A stretch of 64,000 bases of DNA. Source: Aeromicrobium flavum. GTDB lineage: Bacteria; Actinomycetota; Actinomycetes; Propionibacteriales; Nocardioidaceae. Location of the stretch: assembly GCF_007992115.1 (NCBI RefSeq), contig NZ_BJZQ01000003.1, forward strand, positions 62,001-126,000. The letters are read 5' to 3'. The notes under the pieces were generated by a model that saw nothing but the letters and a program-made list of their open reading frames with translations, was not told the DNA's origin and made no database searches. Made by a program: the position numbers and the translations under genes. Positions 26,455-37,969 of this stretch are shown one piece after another. Position 1 is the stretch's first letter. Each line of letters begins with the position of its first letter.

Positions 26455-26469
26455 CCGCGCGGTGCGCGG
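26455..26469. terminator. Small hairpin between convergent yihY and the mannitol-DH-like gene
   Basis: CCGCGC, loop GGT, GCGCGG, lying in the 19-bp gap between two convergent stops. Six base pairs and no T-tract. Confidence 0.45.
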
Positions 26470-26472
26470 CGA

Positions 26473-27078
26473 TCATCGGGGGACGTCAGGGGCGGCCTCC
26501 CGGGAGGTGAGGTGGATCTGGAGGGCCCGGCGGGCGCCGTGGCGGCGCAGGGCGGTCACGGCGGCACGGGTGTTGGCCAGGAAGAGGGCGTCCGTGGCGA
26601 GCGTGCCGTAGATCTCCCCGTCGCGGATCACCAGCGGGGAGGGGACCCCCCGGCTCCGGGACTCGAGCACGAGCCACGCCGCCACGGCCAGGGTCGAGAG
26701 CTCGTGGCGTCGCCCGGCGCGCATCGCCTCGTGGACGGACGGGACGAGGTACCGGGCCACGTTCCGCTCCCCGTCGAGGCACAGCCGCGCGAGCTCCTCG
26801 GCCGTGCCCAGTCGGCTCAGCCGCCGGACGATCGCCGCTCGGTGGGCTGCGGGATCGGCGGCGGGCAGGGACGGCCACCGTGGAGCCACCTCCTGCTCCA
26901 GCAGCACCCGCAGGTACTCCCGGAAGACGGGGTCCTCGAGGGTCTCCGAGGTCGTGGCATGGCCCGCCAGGATGCCGAGGAAGCCCAGTGCCGTGTGACC
27001 GACGCTCAGCAGGTGCGTCCTCACCGCCCGCTGGGCGGGGCCGTCGTCCGGCTCGATCGGCGGCACGGAAAGCGACAT
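26473..27078 (-). CDS. Orphan mannitol-dehydrogenase C-terminal-domain protein lacking catalytic residues
   Basis: 201 residues corresponding only to the helical C-terminal domain of the polyol/mannitol dehydrogenase family: HLLSVGHTALGFLGILAGH, LEDPVFREYLRVLLEQEVAP, the RRLSRLGTAEELARLCLDG region and LSTLAVAAWLVLES follow that domain in order. The NAD-binding Rossmann domain is absent and nothing like it lies upstream. In the catalytic string K-x4-N-x2-H the residues here are R20, S25 and H28, so Lys and Asn are lost. It has a proper ATG and good codon use, so it looks like a retained non-enzymatic gene rather than a fresh fragment. Function unknown. Confidence 0.7.
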   Translation of the reverse strand: MSLSVPPIEPDDGPAQRAVRTHLLSVGHTALGFLGILAGHATTSETLEDPVFREYLRVLLEQEVAPRWPSLPAADPAAHRAAIVRRLSRLGTAEELARLCLDGERNVARYLVPSVHEAMRAGRRHELSTLAVAAWLVLESRSRGVPSPLVIRDGEIYGTLATDALFLANTRAAVTALRRHGARRALQIHLTSREAAPDVPR

Positions 27079-27251
27079 CGCGAGAGGGCCTCTCCGCCTG
27101 GTGGTCGATGGCGCTGTGCTGCACCGATGTCACACCTGTACCCCCTTTCGCGGAGGCCACACGTCCGCGTCGACACCTTCGTCGCACGCGGGGGGACGAG
27201 CACGCCCACTACACTGCAGGGGTCGCACTCCGAGAACGCAAAGGAACGGTC

Positions 27252-27647
27252 ATGCCCACCGGCAAGGTCAAGTGGTACGACCCCGAGAAGGGGTTCGGAT
27301 TCCTCAGTCGCGAGGACGGTGAGGACGTCTACGTCCGCGCCGAGGCGCTGCCCGACGGCGTGACCACGCTCAAGGCCGGCACCCGCGTCGAGTTCGGCAT
27401 CGCCGCCGGCCGGCGCGGCGACCAGGCGCTCCAGGTGCGCGTGCTCGACGCCACCCCCTCGGTCTCGCAGGCCCAGGCGCAGGCGCGGCGGAAGTCCCCC
27501 GAGGACATGGTCGTCATCGTCGAGGACCTCGTGAACCTGCTCGACGGGCTCGGCGAGGGCTACCGTCACGGCCGCCACCCCGAGGGCAAGCGGGCCCGCC
27601 AGGTCGCGCAGCTGCTGCGCCGCCTGGCCGCCGACCTCGACGCCTGA
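27252..27647 (+). CDS. CspB-like cold shock protein with C-terminal helical extension
   Basis: 131 residues: an N-terminal cold-shock OB fold (GKVKWYDPEKGFGFLSREDG, RNP2 DVYVRAE) to about residue 65, then an Ala/Gln linker and a conserved-looking helical tail (SPEDMVVIVEDLVNLLDGLGEGYRHG). The tailed form is known from actinobacteria such as the 135-aa mycobacterial CspB. RNP2 has VYVRAE in place of VFVHWS, so its nucleic-acid affinity may differ. AAGGAA precedes the ATG, and TACACT about 40 nt upstream is a likely -10 box. The AEC permease gene follows 4 bp after the stop. Confidence 0.88.
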   Translation: MPTGKVKWYDPEKGFGFLSREDGEDVYVRAEALPDGVTTLKAGTRVEFGIAAGRRGDQALQVRVLDATPSVSQAQAQARRKSPEDMVVIVEDLVNLLDGLGEGYRHGRHPEGKRARQVAQLLRRLAADLDA

Positions 27648-27651
27648 TCGG

Positions 27652-28569
27652 GTGACCGGGGCGCTCGAGGGCTTCGCGGTCATCGGTGCCCTCATCGCGG
27701 TGGGCTACGTGCTCGCCGCGACCGGGGTGCTGGACGCCGCCAGCCAGGTCGTGCTCTCGCGGCTGGTCTACTTCGTCGCCACGCCCGCGCTGCTGATCGA
27801 CGTCCTGGGCTCGACCGACCTCGGCACCGTCTTCGGGCCGTGGTTCGCCGTCGCCGTGGCCGGCGTCGTGGGCACCCTGCTGGTGTACCTGCCGTGGGCG
27901 CGGTGGCGGGGGTGCCCGCGTCCGGACGCCGTCGTCGGAGGGCTCTCCGCCTCGTACGCCAACGCGGGCTACCTCGGGCTGCCGATCGCCGGGTTCGTCC
28001 TGGGCGACGCGGCCTTCGCGCTGCCCACGATGGTGCTGCAGCTGACCGTCTACGCGCCGCTCGCGCTGACGTTCCTCAGCATGGAGGCCGGGCGTCGGGC
28101 CACGCCGTGGTCGTTCGTGCAGGCCGGGCTGCGCAACCCCGTCTCGGTCGCCGCGGTCATCGGCGTGCTGGTGTCGCTCGCCCACGTCGAGCTGCCGCGG
28201 GTCGTCGACGAGCCGATCTCGCTGCTGGGGGCGATGGCCATCCCGAGCGCGCTGCTGGCCTACGGCGTCGCGCTGCGGTTCGGACCGCGGATCGGCCACG
28301 GCAACGGGCGCGAGGTCGCGTTCGTGTCCGTCCTCAAGCTGGCCTGGCAGCCCCTCGTGGCGTACGTGGTGGCCCGGTACGGCCTCGACCTGACCGCGCA
28401 CGAGGTGGCCGGCGTGACCCTCATGGCCGCCCTGCCGACCGCCCAGAACGTGTTCGTGTACGCCTCGCGCTTCGGGCACGCCCCGGTGCTGGCGCGCGAC
28501 TGCGTCGCGGTCACGACGGTCGCCTCGCTGCCGGTGCTCGTGGGCCTGGCCGCGCTACTCGTACCCTGA
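27652..28569 (+). CDS. AEC family permease (auxin efflux carrier-like)
   Basis: Membrane protein of 305 residues with ten predicted helices in two five-helix halves. Segments LSRLVYFVATPALLI, SYANAGYLGLPIAGFVLG and TLMAALPTAQNVFVYASRFG are characteristic of AEC (PF03547) permeases, which export organic acids or amino acids such as malate. Substrate unknown. GTG start 4 bp after the CspB-like stop indicates co-transcription. Confidence 0.85.
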   Translation: MTGALEGFAVIGALIAVGYVLAATGVLDAASQVVLSRLVYFVATPALLIDVLGSTDLGTVFGPWFAVAVAGVVGTLLVYLPWARWRGCPRPDAVVGGLSASYANAGYLGLPIAGFVLGDAAFALPTMVLQLTVYAPLALTFLSMEAGRRATPWSFVQAGLRNPVSVAAVIGVLVSLAHVELPRVVDEPISLLGAMAIPSALLAYGVALRFGPRIGHGNGREVAFVSVLKLAWQPLVAYVVARYGLDLTAHEVAGVTLMAALPTAQNVFVYASRFGHAPVLARDCVAVTTVASLPVLVGLAALLVP

Positions 28570-28626
28570 GCCGAGGCCGGACCGGCCGGTTTCGTCCGGT
28601 GTTGACCGGTGGGGGACAATCGGTGC

Positions 28627-29349
28627 ATGAGCACGGTGACCTCCCACGCACGCGCCGCCCTCGACGAGAGCGTCGAGGCCGGCACCGTCGGCGACCACCT
28701 CGGCACCACCGAGGAGGCGCCCGGGCTGCTCACCGAGCGCTTCGCCTGCCTGCTGCCGGGATACCGGGGTTGGTACTGGGCCGTCAGCGTCTCCGTCCTC
28801 GACGACGAGTCGACGATCAACGACATCGTGCTGCTGCCCGGCGACGAGGCGATCGTCGCCCCGGCCTGGACCCCCTACCGCGAGCGCATCCGTCCCGGCG
28901 ACCTCGGTCCCGGCGACGTGCTGCCGCCCGAGGAGGACGACATCCGGCTCGTCCCGGCCTGGTCGGCCGGCGACGGCGACGGCACGGGCGTCGTCGACCG
29001 CCACTTCGCCCGCGAGATCGGCCTGGGCCGCGAGTGGGTGCTGTCGCTCGAAGGACGCGAGGACGCCGCCGACCGCTGGTACGACGGCGAGGCCGGACCT
29101 GACACCCCCATCGCCAAGCAGGCGCCCGGCGTGTGCGGCACGTGCGGCTTCCTGGTCTCGCTCGCCGGCGACCTGTCCGACCGGTTCGGCGTGTGCGCGA
29201 ACAAGATGGCGAACGCCGACGGACGCGTCGTGGCCCTGACGCACGGCTGCGGTGCCCACTCGGGCACGCGACCCAAGCGGTCGGCCTCGGCCAGCCAGCT
29301 GCCCGATCCCGTCATCGACACGATGCGCGCCGAGCTCGAGGAGTTCTGA
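28627..29349 (+). CDS. DUF3027 protein
   Basis: 240 residues; actinobacterial family DUF3027. Features are a conserved PGYRGWYWAVSVSVLDD segment near 40-60, WTPYRERIRPGDLGPGD, and a C-terminal CGTCGFLVSLAGDLSDRFGVCAN whose cysteines and the later HGCGAHS could bind zinc. No signal peptide or membrane helix. GACAAT lies 6 nt before the ATG, a leaderless arrangement. It is convergent with a DUF2530 gene, a neighbourhood I remember from mycobacteria next to serC. Function unknown. Confidence 0.88.
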   Translation: MSTVTSHARAALDESVEAGTVGDHLGTTEEAPGLLTERFACLLPGYRGWYWAVSVSVLDDESTINDIVLLPGDEAIVAPAWTPYRERIRPGDLGPGDVLPPEEDDIRLVPAWSAGDGDGTGVVDRHFAREIGLGREWVLSLEGREDAADRWYDGEAGPDTPIAKQAPGVCGTCGFLVSLAGDLSDRFGVCANKMANADGRVVALTHGCGAHSGTRPKRSASASQLPDPVIDTMRAELEEF

Positions 29350-29372
29350 GCCGGTCGTGCTCCCTGCGATGC

Positions 29373-29388
29373 GAGGCCGCGAGGCCTC
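29373..29388. terminator. Hairpin between convergent DUF3027 and DUF2530 genes
   Basis: GAGGCC, loop GCGA, GGCCTC, 24 nt after the DUF3027 stop and touching the DUF2530 stop codon. Six perfect pairs. Confidence 0.5.
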
Positions 29389-29845
29389 AGGTCCTGCGAC
29401 GCCTGCCGCCGGCGGGTCGGTCGGGCGTCTCGGTCGGCGCGACCGGGCGCGACTCGGCCGGACGCTGCGCGACGGGCGGGGTCGGCTGCTGAAAGGTCGG
29501 AGCGGCCACGGTCGGAGCGGCCACGGGCGGGACGACCTCGGCGGGGCGGTCGTGCAGGGCGTCGCGACGACGCTTGCAGAACTCGATGCCCATCAGGCCG
29601 AGCCCCAGACCGGCGATCGCGGTCCACAGCCACCACGTGCGGCCCTGGTCCTGCAGGTTGCCCCAGAACGGCAGCAGCGCGACCGCCACGATGCCCCAGC
29701 CGATCGTGCCGACGGTCATCGTGCGGACGCCGTCGACGTCCATCGGCTCGACCGCGGCGACGCGGTGGGTCGTGCGACCGAACTCCAGCTCCGTGACCTC
29801 GGGCCGGCCCAGGTCGGGGATGCGGGAACGCTTCTCACGGGCCAT
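29387..29845 (-). CDS. DUF2530 two-helix membrane protein
   Basis: 152 residues. The core (about 30-95) has VEPMDVDGVRTMTVGT, then two hydrophobic helices around WGIVAVALLPFW and WWLWTAIAGLGLGLMGIEF, followed by KRRRDA, which matches DUF2530. The C-terminal 55 residues form a Pro/Val/Ala/Arg-rich low-complexity tail (VAAPTVAAPTF and similar) ending GGRRRRT, longer than in most members. Probably a cytoplasmic-membrane protein. Function unknown. Confidence 0.8.
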   Translation of the reverse strand: MAREKRSRIPDLGRPEVTELEFGRTTHRVAAVEPMDVDGVRTMTVGTIGWGIVAVALLPFWGNLQDQGRTWWLWTAIAGLGLGLMGIEFCKRRRDALHDRPAEVVPPVAAPTVAAPTFQQPTPPVAQRPAESRPVAPTETPDRPAGGRRRRT

Positions 29846-29886
29846 GCCCCCACGATAGCCCGCGGACTGACGGCGGAGGTGACGGT

Positions 29887-30936
29887 GTGAACCCCCGTCA
29901 TCGCCGGCTCCTGATCCCGGGGCTGCTGCTGGCGCTGATCGTCGTGGTCGTCGTCGCGTCGCTGATCGACCGCGCCGATGCGGCTCCGGCCGAGCCGCTC
30001 GTCACGGTGTCCGACTCCCGCATCACCGAGTCCAGCGGACTCGTCGTCAGTGCCGAGCACGACGACCTCGCCTACACGGTGAACGACTCCGGCAACGCGC
30101 CCGAGGTCTTCGCGATCGACCTCACGACCGGTGAGGTCGTCGGCGTCACCACCGTGCGCGCGGACCTCCGCGACGTGGAGGCCCTGGCCCTGCGGGACGG
30201 GCGGCTGTGGATCGGGGACGTCGGCGACAACGACGCGGTGCGCGACGACATCGCCCTCCACGTGATCGACGAGCCCGGCCGCGCCGGCGGCACGGTCGAC
30301 GCGCAGCGGTTCCCCGTCGCGCTGGCCGGCGGGCCCGCCGACGTCGAGGCGCTGCTCGCCCCCGCCGGCTCCGACCGGCTGCACCTGGTGACCAAGAGCC
30401 TCGGGGGCGGCTCGGTGCTCTCGGTGGACGTGTCGGACCTGGCGGAGGACCGCACCGCCACGGCCGAGGTCACGGCCACCGGCCTGCCGGCCCTCGTCAC
30501 CGACGGCGCGGCCTCGCCCGACGGGTCGCAGGTCGCGCTGCTGTCGTACGCCTCGTTGTGGACGATCGACCCCGAGGACTGGACGGTCGTCGGCAGCCGG
30601 GCGCTGCCGCCGCTCGACCAGGCCGAGACCGTCGCGTTCGTCGGCGAGGACGCCGTGCTGGTCGGCAGCGAGGGGAAGGACTCACCGCTGTACCGGCTGT
30701 CCCTCCCGGCCGGGTCGGCCTCGGCCGCCGCGCCGGCCACGGTCACGACGGAGCTGCCGAAGCCCACCCCGGAGCCCTCCGCCGCACCCGCCGGGTCCGC
30801 CGACGACGCGGGGTTCGCGACCGACGCCCGCACCGTGGTGCTCGGCGGCGTGGGCGTGGCGGCGGTGCTCGGCCTGGTCGTGGTCGTGGCCCTGCGTCGG
30901 GCCTGGTCGGGAGGCTCGCGCCGGGCGCTACGGTGA
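29887..30936 (+). CDS. Exported beta-propeller-like protein with C-terminal anchor
   Basis: 349 residues. An N-terminal hydrophobic helix (LLIPGLLLALIVVVVVASL, about 9-27) acts as signal or anchor; a repeated-strand body (about 35-285) with phrases such as ESSGLVVSAEHDDLAYTVNDSGN, LRDVEALALRDGRLWIGDVGDN and DGAASPDGSQVALLSYASLW resembles WD40/NHL or SdiA-type propellers; then a Pro/Ala/Thr linker and a C-terminal helix (TVVLGGVGVAAVLGLVVVVAL) with RRAWSGGSRR. It would face outside the cell, held by the C-terminal segment. No enzymatic motif. The carbonic-anhydrase gene starts 6 bp after the stop. Confidence 0.65.
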   Translation: MNPRHRRLLIPGLLLALIVVVVVASLIDRADAAPAEPLVTVSDSRITESSGLVVSAEHDDLAYTVNDSGNAPEVFAIDLTTGEVVGVTTVRADLRDVEALALRDGRLWIGDVGDNDAVRDDIALHVIDEPGRAGGTVDAQRFPVALAGGPADVEALLAPAGSDRLHLVTKSLGGGSVLSVDVSDLAEDRTATAEVTATGLPALVTDGAASPDGSQVALLSYASLWTIDPEDWTVVGSRALPPLDQAETVAFVGEDAVLVGSEGKDSPLYRLSLPAGSASAAAPATVTTELPKPTPEPSAAPAGSADDAGFATDARTVVLGGVGVAAVLGLVVVVALRRAWSGGSRRALR

Positions 30937-30941
30937 ACCCC

Positions 30942-31460
30942 ATGCAGATCGCTCTGGGAGACAGGTCACCGCAGGTCGCCGAGTCGGCGTTCGTCGCCGC
31001 CAGCGCCACCCTCGTGGGCTCCGTCGTGCTGGAGGAGGGCGCCAGCGTCTGGTACGGCGCGGTCCTGCGGGCCGACAACGAGCCGATCACGATCGGGCCC
31101 CGCAGCAACGTGCAGGACAACTGCGTCTTCCATGTCGACCAGGGCAAGCCGCTGACCCTGGGCGAGGGTGTCTCGGTCGGCCACGGCGCGATCATCCACG
31201 GGGCCACGGTGGGCGACCATGTCCTGGTCGGCATGGGCGCCACGATCCTCAACGGCGCCGAGATCGGCGACGAGTGCCTGATCGCCGCGAACGCGCTGGT
31301 GCCGCAGGGCGCCGTCATCCCGCCGCGCTCCCTCGTCGCGGGCGTGCCCGGCAAGGTCCGCCGCGAGCTCACCGACGACGAGGTCGCCACCCTCCACCTC
31401 AACGCCGCGATCTACGAGGAGCACCGCGAGCTGCACCGCGGCGCCACCGTCGTCGACTGA
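30942..31460 (+). CDS. Gamma carbonic anhydrase-like protein (LbH fold)
   Basis: 172-residue hexapeptide-repeat protein. The three metal-binding histidines are H64 (CVFHVDQG), H81 and H86 (VGHGAIIHGATVG), and the segment ADNEPITIGPRSNVQDN is the usual active-site loop, so zinc or iron binding is expected. Members hydrate CO2 or act as carnitine-linked paralogues (CaiE/PaaY), so activity needs proof. ATG with TACGGT 7 nt upstream. It converges on serC with 3 bp between the stops. Confidence 0.88.
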   Translation: MQIALGDRSPQVAESAFVAASATLVGSVVLEEGASVWYGAVLRADNEPITIGPRSNVQDNCVFHVDQGKPLTLGEGVSVGHGAIIHGATVGDHVLVGMGATILNGAEIGDECLIAANALVPQGAVIPPRSLVAGVPGKVRRELTDDEVATLHLNAAIYEEHRELHRGATVVD

Positions 31461-31463
31461 CCG

Positions 31464-34437
<2,974 letters not shown>

Positions 34438-34441
<4 letters not shown>

Positions 34442-36558
34442 GCACCCCCCAGAGCTTCGCGGGCGAGCCGTGGCAGAGCCCCGAGGGCATCCCCGTCAAG
34501 CGTCTCTACACGCCTGACGACCTCGAGGGCCTCGACGCGCTCGACACCTACCCGGGCATGAGCCCGTTCCTGCGCGGTCCGTACCCGGCGATGTACACGA
34601 CCCAGCCGTGGACGATCCGCCAGTACGCGGGCTTCTCCACCGCCGAGGAGTCCAACGCGTTCTACCGCCGCAACCTGGCCGCCGGCCAGAAGGGCCTGTC
34701 GGTCGCGTTCGACCTCGCCACCCACCGCGGCTACGACTCCGACAACCCGCGCGTCGTCGGCGACGTGGGCATGGCGGGCGTCGCGATCGACTCGATCTAC
34801 GACACGCGCACGCTGTTCGAAGGCATCCCGCTCGACCAGATGAGCGTCTCGATGACGATGAACGGCGCGGTGCTGCCCGTCCTCGCGCTCTTCATCGTGG
34901 CGGCCGAGGAGCAGGGCGTGAAGCCCGAGCAGCTGACCGGGACCATCCAGAACGACATCCTCAAGGAGTTCATGGTCCGGAACACGTACATCTACCCGCC
35001 GGCGCCCTCGATGCGGATCATCTCCGACATCTTCGCGTACACGGCGGCCAAGATGCCGCGGTTCAACTCCATCTCGATCTCCGGCTACCACATCCAGGAG
35101 GCCGGGGCGACGAACGACCTCGAGCTGGCGTACACGCTCGCCGACGGCGTCGAGTACATCCGCGCGGGCCTCGACGTCGGTCTCGACATCGACGCCTTCG
35201 CACCCCGGTTGAGCTTCTTCTGGGCCATCGGCATGAACTTCTTCATGGAGGTCGCCAAGCTGCGCGCCGCCCGCGCGCTGTGGGCCCGGCTGGTCAGCGA
35301 CTTCGACCCGAAGAACCCCAAGTCGCTGAGCCTGCGCACGCACTCGCAGACCTCGGGCTGGAGCCTGACGGCGCAGGACGTCTACAACAACGTCGGCCGC
35401 ACGGCGATCGAGGCGATGGCAGCCACGCAGGGCCACACCCAGAGCCTGCACACCAACGCGCTCGACGAGGCCATCGCGCTGCCCACCGACTTCAGCGCCC
35501 GGATCGCCCGCAACACCCAGCTGCTGCTGCAGCAGGAGTCGGGCACCACGCAGACGATCGACCCGTGGGCCGGCTCGTACTACGTCGAGAAGCTGACCCA
35601 CGACCTGGCCAACCGCGCCTGGGCGCACATCCAGGAGGTCGAGGCCGCCGGCGGCATGGCCAAGGCCATCGACGAGGGCATCCCCAAGATGCGCATCGAG
35701 GAGGCCGCGGCCCGCACCCAGGCCCGCATCGACTCGGGCCAGCAGGCCGTGATCGGCGTCAACACCTTCCGCGTCCCCGACGAGGAGCCCTTCGAGGTCC
35801 TCAAGGTCGACAACAAGGCCGTGCTGGCGTCGCAGATCGCCAAGCTCGAGCGCCTGCGCGCCGAGCGCAACGACGACGACGTCCGCTCCGCGCTCCACGC
35901 GCTGACGGCGTCGGCCGAGCGGGGCGCGCAGCAGTCCGGCGGCGAGGGCTCGATGGACGGCAACCTGCTGAAGCTGGCCGTCGACGCCGCGCGCGCCAAG
36001 GCCACCGTCGGCGAGATCAGCGATGCGCTGGAGAAGGTCTACGGGCGCCACCAAGCCGTGATCCGTACGATCTCGGGTGTGTACCGCACCGAAGCCGGAC
36101 AGGCGGGCAACGTCGCCCAGGTCATCGAGGCCACCGACGAGTTCGAGCGTGCCGAGGGCCGTCGCCCCCGCATCCTCGTGGCCAAGATGGGCCAGGACGG
36201 TCACGACCGCGGCCAGAAGGTCATCGTCACGGCGTTCGCCGACATGGGCTTCGACGTCGACGTGGGCCCGCTGTTCTCGACGCCGGAGGAGGTCGCCCAG
36301 CAGGCGGTCGACGCCGACGTCCACGTCGTGGGGGTCTCGTCCCTCGCGGCGGGTCACCTCACGCTGCTGCCGGCGTTGAAGGCGGCGCTGGAGGAGCAGG
36401 GTCGTCCCGACATCATGGTCGTCATCGGCGGCGTCATCCCGCCCGACGACGTGGCGACGCTCAAGGAGATGGGCGCGGCCGAGGTGTTCCTGCCCGGCAC
36501 GGTCATCGCCGACTCCGCGCTCGACCTGTTGGCGCGCCTGCGCGAGCAGGGGGCCTGA
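34438..36558 (+). CDS. mutB: Methylmalonyl-CoA mutase large (alpha) subunit
   Basis: Catalytic subunit, 706 residues. The barrel domain has [20 protein letters not shown] and [20 protein letters not shown] for CoA binding and [12 protein letters not shown]; the C-terminal cobalamin domain carries the lower-ligand histidine (about residue 588) in [13 protein letters not shown]. Works as a dimer with MutA in the cytoplasm. Overlaps mutA; its GTPase guardian MeaB is encoded two genes on, with an acyltransferase-like gene in between. Confidence 0.97.
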
Positions 36559-36594
36559 CCCGGCCAACCGCGTCGACGTAACTGCGAGTTGCCC

Positions 36595-36600
36595 TAGCAT
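36595..36600 (+). promoter_or_regulatory. -10 box of the acyltransferase-like gene
   Basis: TAGCAT, 6 nt before the GTG at 36607; implies that this gene has its own start site and is not only read through from mutB. Confidence 0.5.
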
Positions 36601-36606
36601 GCAGGG

Positions 36607-37950
36607 GTGGACGACCGCCTCGCCCTGATGGACCAGGGCTCGTTCCTGGGGCTGCGCGCCCTGGGGCACCAGCCGTGGACCTTCTTCACCTGGGTGTACG
36701 ACCGACCCGTCGACCTCGCCGCGCTCCGGCGCGTCAACGAGGACCTCGCCGGCACGCTGCTGGGACGGCTCGTCCAGCGGTCGCCGCTGCCCGGCGGCCG
36801 GCACCGCTGGGTGGCCGTCGACGCGGTGCCGCCGATCGAGATCGAGCCCGTCCCGCGCCCGCGGGACGCGATCCAGGACTGGACCGACGAGCTGGGCGAC
36901 CGCGGCGTCGATCCCGAGCACGGGCCCGGTTGGCGGATCGGCGTGCTGCCGCTGACCGACGGGGGCACGGCCGTCGCGATGGTGTCGCCGCACGCGCTCG
37001 GCGACGGCCTCTGCAAGCTCGACGCGATCGCCGACGCCGTGAAGGGCGTCCGTCGTCGCCCGGACTACCCGGTCCGCGGCACCCGGCAGCGACGGTCGCT
37101 GCTGTGGTCGGACCTCGCCACGTTCGTGCGCGATCTTCCGGCGGTCGTCCGCGCGGTGATCGCGGGGATCCGCGTCGCGCGCTCCGAGGGCGGAGGGACG
37201 ACCGCGGCGGCGGCGACCCCCGCGCCGCAGCCGGCGGCAGCGACCGGCCCGGACGAGCCGTTCCACGCCACCGCCGCCTGCGTGCGGGTCGCCGGGGCGG
37301 ACTGGGAGGCGGTCGCGACGCGGCTCGGCGGCACCAGCAACACGCTCGTGTCGGCGTTCGCCGCGCGCCTCGGGCGACGGCTCGACCGCGTCGACGAGGC
37401 CGGGCGGGTGACGCTCGCGGTGCCCGTCAGCGTGCGGATCGAGGGCGACACCCGCGCGAACGCGCTCGACTCGGTGATGGTGCAGGCCGACCCGGACGAA
37501 CTCGACCACGACCTCACCGCGCTCCGGGCCGCCACCAAGGCCGCCTTGCGCGAGCGGACCGAGCAGCCCAACGAGATGCTGGCCGTGCTGCCGCTCGTGC
37601 CGGTCACCCCGCCCGCGGTCGTCCGTCGCGCCGAGCAGCTCGCGATGGGCTCGACCGCCGCGCCGATCGGCTGCTCCAACCACGGCCGGCTCGATCCCGC
37701 GATCCTGCGGATCGACGGCGCTGATCCGGACGACTTCTGGGTGCGGTCCGCCGAGCCGGGGCAGACGGCAGCCGAGCTCGACCGCCTCGGCGGCAAGCTC
37801 TACGTGCTGGCCGGCACGGCGCTGGGCGCGGTCTACCTCTCGGTCGTCGCGCACCCGGTCGGTGGTGGTCTCGGCCGCGAGCAGCTGCACGAGCACGTCG
37901 CGGCGACGCTGGCCGACTTCGGCCTCACGGCCGCGTCGGTCACGCCGTGA
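36607..37950 (+). CDS. Condensation-superfamily acyltransferase (WS/DGAT- or Pap-like)
   Basis: 447 residues resembling the chloramphenicol-acetyltransferase / condensation-domain superfamily. The active-site string is SPHALGDG (H129), a variant of HHxxxDG in which the second, catalytic His and the Asp-Gly are kept but the first His is Pro. The opening LDQGSFLGLRALGHQPW type and the late block GCSNHGRLDPAILRIDG fit wax-ester synthase/DGAT or polyketide-associated acyltransferases. An Ala-rich linker (about 200-215) joins the two lobes. Substrate unknown. It lies between mutB and meaB, perhaps using acyl-CoA derived from methylmalonyl-CoA, which is inference. Confidence 0.65.
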   Translation: MDDRLALMDQGSFLGLRALGHQPWTFFTWVYDRPVDLAALRRVNEDLAGTLLGRLVQRSPLPGGRHRWVAVDAVPPIEIEPVPRPRDAIQDWTDELGDRGVDPEHGPGWRIGVLPLTDGGTAVAMVSPHALGDGLCKLDAIADAVKGVRRRPDYPVRGTRQRRSLLWSDLATFVRDLPAVVRAVIAGIRVARSEGGGTTAAAATPAPQPAAATGPDEPFHATAACVRVAGADWEAVATRLGGTSNTLVSAFAARLGRRLDRVDEAGRVTLAVPVSVRIEGDTRANALDSVMVQADPDELDHDLTALRAATKAALRERTEQPNEMLAVLPLVPVTPPAVVRRAEQLAMGSTAAPIGCSNHGRLDPAILRIDGADPDDFWVRSAEPGQTAAELDRLGGKLYVLAGTALGAVYLSVVAHPVGGGLGREQLHEHVAATLADFGLTAASVTP

Positions 37951-37957
37951 CCGCCGA

Positions 37958-37963
37958 TACGAT
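37958..37963 (+). promoter_or_regulatory. -10 box of meaB
   Basis: TACGAT, 6 nt before the GTG start of meaB at 37970, consistent with a leaderless transcript. Confidence 0.55.
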
Positions 37964-37969
37964 GCAGGC

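Noticed and set aside
26473..27252. Frameshifted full-length mannitol dehydrogenase
   Set aside because: The 174 bp upstream contain no Rossmann-domain remnant in any frame; the gene has its own ATG.
31461..31463. Terminators in the 1-3 bp gaps between convergent genes (766/768, 5348/5350, 31460/31464, 60072/60076)
   Set aside because: No space for a separate structure; any terminator must lie within coding sequence, and none was evident.
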